Part shown: positions 4,683 through 8,345 of the stretch, one piece after another
Position numbering within the stretch: the first letter of the stretch is position 1
Layout of the letters: every line of letters begins with the position of its first letter
Source of the DNA: Chloroflexota bacterium
GTDB lineage: Bacteria > Chloroflexota > UBA6077 > CF-72
NCBI GenBank assembly: GCA_019242065.1
Contig: JAFAWJ010000251.1
Coordinates: 1-8,345 of the forward strand
Length of the DNA: 8,345 nt
Direction: 5' to 3'
The notes under the pieces: generated by a model
The model's input: the letters and a program-made list of their open reading frames with translations, nothing else
Told to the model about the DNA's origin: nothing
The model's database searches: none
Translations under genes and position numbers: made by a program

Positions 4683-6461
4683 GTGCCGACGGCGGGCCGA
4701 GAGGAGTCAGCGACTTCGACCACGACCTGCCCCGCTTGCTCCGCCCCAACCGAGGGCACGGCGTGGCAGCGCTATCGCGTGTGCGGCAATTGCCGCTATC
4801 ACTTCCAGTTGACCGCGGCGGAGCGGATCGACCTGCTGGCCGATTCTGACTCCTTCAAGCCGAGCAATCCCACGCTGGTCTCCGTCGATCCACTGGTCTT
4901 CACCGACCGCGTCTCGTACCGCGACCGACTCGAGCGCGCGCGTCGCGAGACCGAGCTCAACGAGGCGGTGGTTACCGGCACGGCGCGCATTAACGGCCGC
5001 GACTGCGTTCTGGCCGTCTTCGACTTCAACTTCCTGGGCGGCAGCATGGGCAGCGTTGTCGGCGAGAAGGTCGCGCTGGCGATGGAGATGGCCATCGAGC
5101 GGCGCTACCCGTTCATCGCCGTCGTCGCCAGTGGCGGGGCGCGTATGCAAGAGGGAATGCTCAGCCTGGTGCAGATGGGCAAAACCGCCGCCACCGCGAT
5201 GCGGCTGCACCAGGCCGGCGTGCCGTCGATCACCGTCCTGACCAATCCGACCACCGGCGGCGTGTACGCCAGCTTTGCCAGCCAGGGCGATTTCCTGTTT
5301 GCGGAGCCCGGCGCCCTGATCGGCTTCGCCGGACCGCGGGTGATCGAGCAGCTCACCGGCGAAAAGCCGCCCGCGGGCACGCACACCGCCGAGTTTCTGC
5401 TCGAGCACGGGCAAGTCGACGGCGTCGTGGACCGTGCCCGCCTGCGCGGCGTGCTGGCGACCTTGCTCCAGTTGTTCCAGTCGCGCGGTCCGTCCGAGGC
5501 GCGCCCGCCGCACGAGACGTACCGGCCCCAGGCCAGCGCGCCCGTCTCGGCGTGGCCCGAGGTGCAGCTCGCGCGGCGCAACGACCGGCCGACCTCCGCG
5601 GACTACATCCGCCGCCTGATGCCACAGTTCATCGAGCTGCGCGGTGACCGCGTCTTTGGCGACGATCCGGCGGTCATCGCCGGCATCGGCGAGCTGGCCG
5701 GAATGACCGTGTGCGCCATCGGCCAGGAACGCGGACACGGCGACCCGCTGCGCAACGGCGGCCACCTGAAGCCGGAGGGCTTCCGCAAGGCCGCGCGCAT
5801 CATGCGCCTGGCCGCCGAGCTGCGCTTCCCACTGGTAACGTTCATCGACACGCCGGGCGCGTATCTGGACTACGAGTCGGAGGCGCGCGGGCTGGCCGGC
5901 GCGCTTTCGAGCTGCCTCGCCAACATGAGCGTGCTGCCCGTGCCGATCGTCAGCGTGGTCATCGGCGAAGGCGGCAGCGGCCCGGCGCTGGCACTCGGCG
6001 TGGCGGACCGCATTCTCATGCAAGAGCACGCGGTGTATTCGGTGATCGCCCCCGAAGGCGCGGCCGCCATCGTGCACCGCGACGCGGCCCGTGCCCAGGA
6101 CATCGCGGATGCCTTGAAGATCACCGCTTACGACTGCCTGGTCCTCGGCGTCGTCGACGCGGTGGTCTCCGAGCCCCCGAACGGGGCTCACAACGACCCG
6201 GATTACGCGGCCTTGCTGCTGCGTGGAGAGATCGTCAGCTCGCTCATCGAGCTGCGCCGGCGCGACCCGCGGCGGCTGGTGGACGAGCGCTTTCGCAAGT
6301 TCCGGCGTATGGGTGAGTTCCAGCGGCTGGTCGAACAGGCCGAGGGCCAGCGCGCCGAGGCACTCCGCACGGCCATGAAGCGGGCCTTCGGGTCGTTGGG
6401 CCAGCTCCGAGAACGCTGGCCGCGCGGCCAGCCACGCGCGCTACCGGAATCGCCGGCGTAG
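4683..6461 (+). CDS. accDA: Fused acetyl-CoA carboxylase carboxyltransferase, beta-alpha (AccD-AccA)
   Basis: One 592-aa chain holding both carboxyltransferase subunits, which transfer CO2 from carboxybiotin-BCCP to acetyl-CoA to make malonyl-CoA, the committed step of fatty-acid synthesis. Residues 16-37 form the AccD zinc ribbon (CPAC ... CGNC; Cys16, 19, 34, 37). The beta crotonase-like domain runs to about 268 with GGARMQEG (151-158) and TTGGVYASFA (190-199). A short linker (about 270-300) precedes the alpha domain: RPTSADYI (302-309), ELRGDRVFGDD (318-328), NGGHLKPEGFRKA (358-370), IDTPGAYL (388-395), GEGGSGPALALGVADR (428-443) and YSVIAPEGAAAI (452-463). Both halves look intact with no frameshift. 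No accB or accC is in the window. GTG 4683 is the only start before the zinc ribbon and has no good Shine-Dalgarno; the strong purine run GAGAGGAG at 4699-4706 is inside the gene with no start after it. Reinitiation from the gene 7 nt upstream is likely. Confidence 0.93.
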   Translation: MPTAGREESATSTTTCPACSAPTEGTAWQRYRVCGNCRYHFQLTAAERIDLLADSDSFKPSNPTLVSVDPLVFTDRVSYRDRLERARRETELNEAVVTGTARINGRDCVLAVFDFNFLGGSMGSVVGEKVALAMEMAIERRYPFIAVVASGGARMQEGMLSLVQMGKTAATAMRLHQAGVPSITVLTNPTTGGVYASFASQGDFLFAEPGALIGFAGPRVIEQLTGEKPPAGTHTAEFLLEHGQVDGVVDRARLRGVLATLLQLFQSRGPSEARPPHETYRPQASAPVSAWPEVQLARRNDRPTSADYIRRLMPQFIELRGDRVFGDDPAVIAGIGELAGMTVCAIGQERGHGDPLRNGGHLKPEGFRKAARIMRLAAELRFPLVTFIDTPGAYLDYESEARGLAGALSSCLANMSVLPVPIVSVVIGEGGSGPALALGVADRILMQEHAVYSVIAPEGAAAIVHRDAARAQDIADALKITAYDCLVLGVVDAVVSEPPNGAHNDPDYAALLLRGEIVSSLIELRRRDPRRLVDERFRKFRRMGEFQRLVEQAEGQRAEALRTAMKRAFGSLGQLRERWPRGQPRALPESPA

Positions 6462-6989
6462 TCGGTTCAGCGGCTTGTTGCGCTCGCGCTGGATGCGCGC
6501 GTACAGCCAGGCACCGCCGATCGCCGCGCCGATGGTGAGCAGCGTCGCGGCGCCGATTCCGATCCGCTTCGGGGTGACCGGCGAGGTGGCGACGTCGTCG
6601 GCCGGCGCGCGGCGGATCGGCTCGTAGCCGGTGGCCGAGCCTTCGGTGGCGATCGTATCGGCCGGCCAGGGCGGCGTGGTGCTGAACTGACTGGCGATCG
6701 ACGGCGTCGCGGCGCCCGTGTCGGCGACCTGACGCTCACTCGCTGGCATCTCGACACCCAACGACGCATCAGCTGGCTCTTCTGAGCTCGCGGTGGTGAC
6801 GGCGATGCCGCCCGCCGACAGATCCGCCGTCGCACTCGTGTACTGATCTTCGAAGTTATCGCCCTGGGGCATCATAGGGCTGGTCTCCTGGGTGGAATTT
6901 TTCACGTCGCTGGAGCTGGGGCGCCACACGATCCAGATCGTCAACAACAGCAGGACGATCGCCGCCGCGCCGAGGAGCACGATGTCCAT
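6441..6989 (-). CDS. Protein of unknown function with N- and C-terminal membrane segments
   Basis: Not recognised. The 182-aa product has a very hydrophobic N-terminal helix (residues 3-22, ending IWIVWRP), a long central region (about 23-138) rich in Ser, Thr, Ala, Pro, Asp and Glu that looks disordered, a second hydrophobic glycine/alanine helix (about 142-164, IGIGAATLLTIGAAIGGAWLY), and a strongly basic tail (RERNKPLNRLRRRFR). With both ends in the membrane the acidic middle would form a loop, most simply extracytoplasmic with both termini inside given the basic tail. The start is ATG at 6987-6989, at the beginning of the first helix, with weak AGAAG about 9 nt upstream; the frame is open to 7031, but the extension would put charged residues ahead of the helix. 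The gene ends TAG at 6441-6443, overlapping the accDA 3' end by 21 bp. It could be a cell-envelope or secretion accessory protein; there is no firm evidence. Confidence 0.6.
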   Translation of the reverse strand: MDIVLLGAAAIVLLLLTIWIVWRPSSSDVKNSTQETSPMMPQGDNFEDQYTSATADLSAGGIAVTTASSEEPADASLGVEMPASERQVADTGAATPSIASQFSTTPPWPADTIATEGSATGYEPIRRAPADDVATSPVTPKRIGIGAATLLTIGAAIGGAWLYARIQRERNKPLNRLRRRFR

Positions 6990-7071
6990 AACGTGTCTTC
7001 TACTGTCCGTCCACCGGGCCCTTTGATGCAAGTGGTCGCGGACGCAGGCGCCTCGCTACGCTGTTGCAGAC
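6990..7071. other. Divergent intergenic region, no clear promoter
   Basis: These 82 bp between the divergent two-TM protein and the peptidase are the longest gene-free stretch in the window. I looked for sigma70-like pairs on both strands and found only poor matches (for example TACGCT at 7057-7062 without a -35). It presumably holds both start signals, but none can be assigned. Confidence 0.4.
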
Positions 7072-7719
7072 GTGTTGGCGACGGCGTGGATCGCGCTGCC
7101 CGCGGCGCTCGCCGGCTTTGGCCTGGGCTGGGTGTCGGCGTGGTTCACCGAGTGGCTGATGCCCGCCGACGAGGTGCCCGGCATTCGGTGGCGCAGCGGC
7201 CTGGTGCGGGATCCGGTGGTCCAGGGTGCGCTCGCGCTCATCTGGGCCGTCATGCCGCTGACGCTTGATGGCGGCGTGTTGCGCTTGATCGAAGGCGGCC
7301 TGCTGGCCGTGCCGCTGGTCCAGGTGGCCATCACCGACCTGCGCACGCGCTACGTGTACACCGTCGTCGGACTCATCGGCCTGGGCCTGGGCCTGGCCCT
7401 GGGCTGGCAGTTTCACGGCGGGCCGTGGTGGTCGGGCATCGCCGGCGCGCTCGCGTGTGGCGGCGTGTTCGTCGTGCTGTACCTGCTCGGCAGGCTGGTG
7501 TACCGCGGCGGTGAGCCGATGGCCCGCGGCGACATCACCATCGCCGCGATGGTCGGCGCCGGCGCCGCCACCCTGGCCCTGAATGCCCTGTTCTACGGCG
7601 TCCTGGCCGGCGGCGTCCTGGCCCTGGCCGTCTGGCTGACGACCCGCTCGCGCCACACCACCATGCCCTACGGCCCCGGCCTGTGCCTGGGCGGGCTGAT
7701 CACCCTGTTTCTGCATTGA
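7072..7719 (+). CDS. A24-family prepilin-type peptidase, minimal form without N-terminal methylase region
   Basis: A polytopic inner-membrane aspartic protease of the prepilin/preflagellin peptidase family, which cleaves the leader of type IV pilin-like proteins. The 215 aa contain about seven hydrophobic segments. The first catalytic Asp is Asp89 in VAITDLRTRYV (85-95); the second is Asp154 in MARGDITIAAMVGAG (150-164), corresponding to the family GxGD motif but reading ARGD. The C-terminal MPYGPGLCLGG (198-208) matches the usual PFGPxLxxG ending. It lacks the N-terminal CxxC...CxxC zinc/methyltransferase stretch of PilD, so N-methylation is not expected. The start is GTG 7072, followed at once by a Leu codon; no convincing Shine-Dalgarno is seen. 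The methyltransferase 25 nt downstream may be cotranscribed. No pilin, pilB or pilC gene is in the window, so the substrate is unknown. Confidence 0.82.
   Translation: MLATAWIALPAALAGFGLGWVSAWFTEWLMPADEVPGIRWRSGLVRDPVVQGALALIWAVMPLTLDGGVLRLIEGGLLAVPLVQVAITDLRTRYVYTVVGLIGLGLGLALGWQFHGGPWWSGIAGALACGGVFVVLYLLGRLVYRGGEPMARGDITIAAMVGAGAATLALNALFYGVLAGGVLALAVWLTTRSRHTTMPYGPGLCLGGLITLFLH
7378..7407 (+). repeat. Short GGCCTG tandem repeat inside the peptidase gene
   Basis: Three exact GGCCTG units (7378-7395) plus a degenerate continuation encode a Gly-Leu run, GLGLGLALGW, in a membrane helix (residues 103-112). A second 12-bp direct repeat, GGCGTCCTGGCC, occurs at 7597-7608 and 7612-7623. Likely just codon bias in glycine/leucine-rich helices; unit lengths of 6 and 15 nt keep the frame. 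Confidence 0.5.
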
Positions 7720-7733
7720 CATCGCACACGATT

Positions 7734-7737
7734 GGAG
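7734..7737 (+). promoter_or_regulatory. Shine-Dalgarno GGAG for the methyltransferase
   Basis: TTGGAGT with core GGAG, 7 nt before the GTG at 7745. This is the best-spaced ribosome binding site in the window and fixes the start of the truncated downstream gene. Confidence 0.6.
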
Positions 7738-7744
7738 TCCGCCA

Positions 7745-8345
7745 GTGGATGCTCGTCGAACCAGGAAATACATACATGACGTCCTCGATGCCCACACCAC
7801 GCATGGCGTCCACTACGCTCTCACGCTGCTCACGCGTGAACTGGCCAATGCCCGTCGACACCGAGCATCGGCCAGACAGGCCGCGCGGTTCCTGCAGGGT
7901 GCGCTGCTCGAGCTGAACCTGGGCTGCGGACCAAACCCCAAAGCGGGTTGGATCAACGTCGACCTCTTTGACGACCACGCCGACCTGCATCTCGACCTCA
8001 GGGAGCGTTGGCCGTTTCCCGATCGAAGCGTGTCGCATATCTACAGTGAGCACGTCTTCGAGCATTTCGATTTCCACGTCGAGGTGCCGTATTTTCTGGC
8101 TGAGTCCTGGCGGGTCCTCTGCGCAGGCGGCATCTTCGACGTCGGCGTGCCCGACACGCAATGGACGCTCCACGCGTACGGACACCCCGAGAGCGACTAC
8201 TGGGACTTTGCACGCTCAGGTGTGCATGCGGACTGGTGTGAAACGCAGCTCGACCACATCAACTATCACTTCAGACAGGATGGCGAGCACAAGTACGCCT
8301 GGGACACCGAGACGCTGGTGAGAACGCTGCACAAGGCGGGTTTTG
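7745..8345 (+). CDS. Class I SAM-dependent methyltransferase, C-terminus outside window
   Basis: The frame is open from GTG 7745 through the right edge: 200 residues are visible and the gene continues. After a basic helical N-terminus (about 1-55) comes motif I, LELNLGCGPN (55-64), then the acidic end of beta-2 in WINVDLFD (69-76), LDLRERWPFPDRSV (83-96) and SEHVFEHF (101-108), the pattern of Methyltransf_11-like enzymes of the COG4627 type. VLCAGGIFDVGVPD (124-137) is the usual post-motif III strand. HKYAWDTETLVRTLHKAGF (182-200) resembles the region near the end of such proteins, so perhaps 10-40 residues are missing. It should be a cytosolic Rossmann methyltransferase; the acceptor is not predictable, though relatives often sit in polysaccharide clusters. 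A good Shine-Dalgarno (GGAG 7734-7737) supports the start. It follows the peptidase gene by 25 nt. Because it has no stop in the window, simple ORF listing misses it. Confidence 0.84.
   Translation, partial: MDARRTRKYIHDVLDAHTTHGVHYALTLLTRELANARRHRASARQAARFLQGALLELNLGCGPNPKAGWINVDLFDDHADLHLDLRERWPFPDRSVSHIYSEHVFEHFDFHVEVPYFLAESWRVLCAGGIFDVGVPDTQWTLHAYGHPESDYWDFARSGVHADWCETQLDHINYHFRQDGEHKYAWDTETLVRTLHKAGF

Noticed and set aside
4699..4706. GAGAGGAG as a ribosome site for a later accDA start
   Set aside because: No ATG, GTG or TTG in frame follows at usable distance before the zinc-ribbon cysteines.
4707..6191. 494-codon open frame on the minus strand opposite accDA
   Set aside because: Composition (His, Arg, Ala, Gly, Asp rich) with no motif; a typical antisense shadow of a high-GC gene whose plus strand is clearly AccD-AccA.
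7000..7800. 266-codon minus-strand open frame opposite the peptidase
   Set aside because: Gln/Gly/Asp/His-rich shadow protein without hydrophobic core or motif; the plus strand has the catalytic Asp motifs and helices.
7968..8321. 117-codon plus-strand open frame near the right edge
   Set aside because: Thr/Ser/Arg-rich out-of-frame reading of the methyltransferase, which has motif I and a strong ribosome site in the other frame.

Overview
This is a gene-dense, high-GC (clearly above 60%) bacterial chromosomal segment with many GTG starts and almost no spacer DNA. Nothing in it marks a phage, plasmid or transposon. An acetyl-CoA carboxylase carboxyltransferase with beta and alpha subunits fused, a membrane-anchored bifunctional-nuclease (BFN) domain protein, and a detached cobalamin/AdoMet half of methionine synthase together point to an environmental bacterium outside the well-studied Proteobacteria. 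Chloroflexota, Acidobacteriota or a related high-GC lineage would fit, but the window cannot decide.

Layout, left to right. (1) The C-terminal three quarters of a FabF-type ketoacyl-ACP synthase (+, cut by the left edge). (2) A tightly spaced minus-strand pair, bcp-type peroxiredoxin followed by an NAD-type short-chain dehydrogenase; the dehydrogenase converges on fabF with one base between the stop codons. (3) A small plus-strand membrane protein (2241-2489) with a CPCH motif like that of the mercury transporter MerE, lying between bcp and the metH-like gene and overlapping the 3' end of the latter. (4) A minus-strand protein with only the B12-binding and AdoMet-reactivation modules of MetH. 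(5) A short AT-rich divergent promoter region, then a plus-strand pair: TM-anchored BFN/DUF151 protein and fused AccD-AccA, 7 nt apart. (6) A minus-strand protein of unknown function with a TM segment at each end, its 3' end overlapping accDA. (7) A plus-strand A24 (prepilin-type) peptidase lacking the N-terminal methylase/zinc region, followed after 25 nt by a class I SAM methyltransferase cut by the right edge.

Functional themes. Fatty-acid synthesis appears twice (FabF elongation, AccDA malonyl-CoA supply), though the two genes are not in one operon. One-carbon/B12 metabolism is represented by the MetH half, which must work with homocysteine and methyltetrahydrofolate modules encoded elsewhere. 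Peroxide defence (Bcp) and a possible metal or thiol membrane protein (CPCH) share a 16-bp divergent start region.

The most distinctive items are the orphan MerE-like mini-protein, the split methionine synthase, the AccD-AccA fusion coupled to a membrane BFN protein, and the minimal prepilin peptidase. I saw no RNA genes, CRISPR, insertion sequences or attachment sites. No gene-free stretch exceeds about 82 bp.
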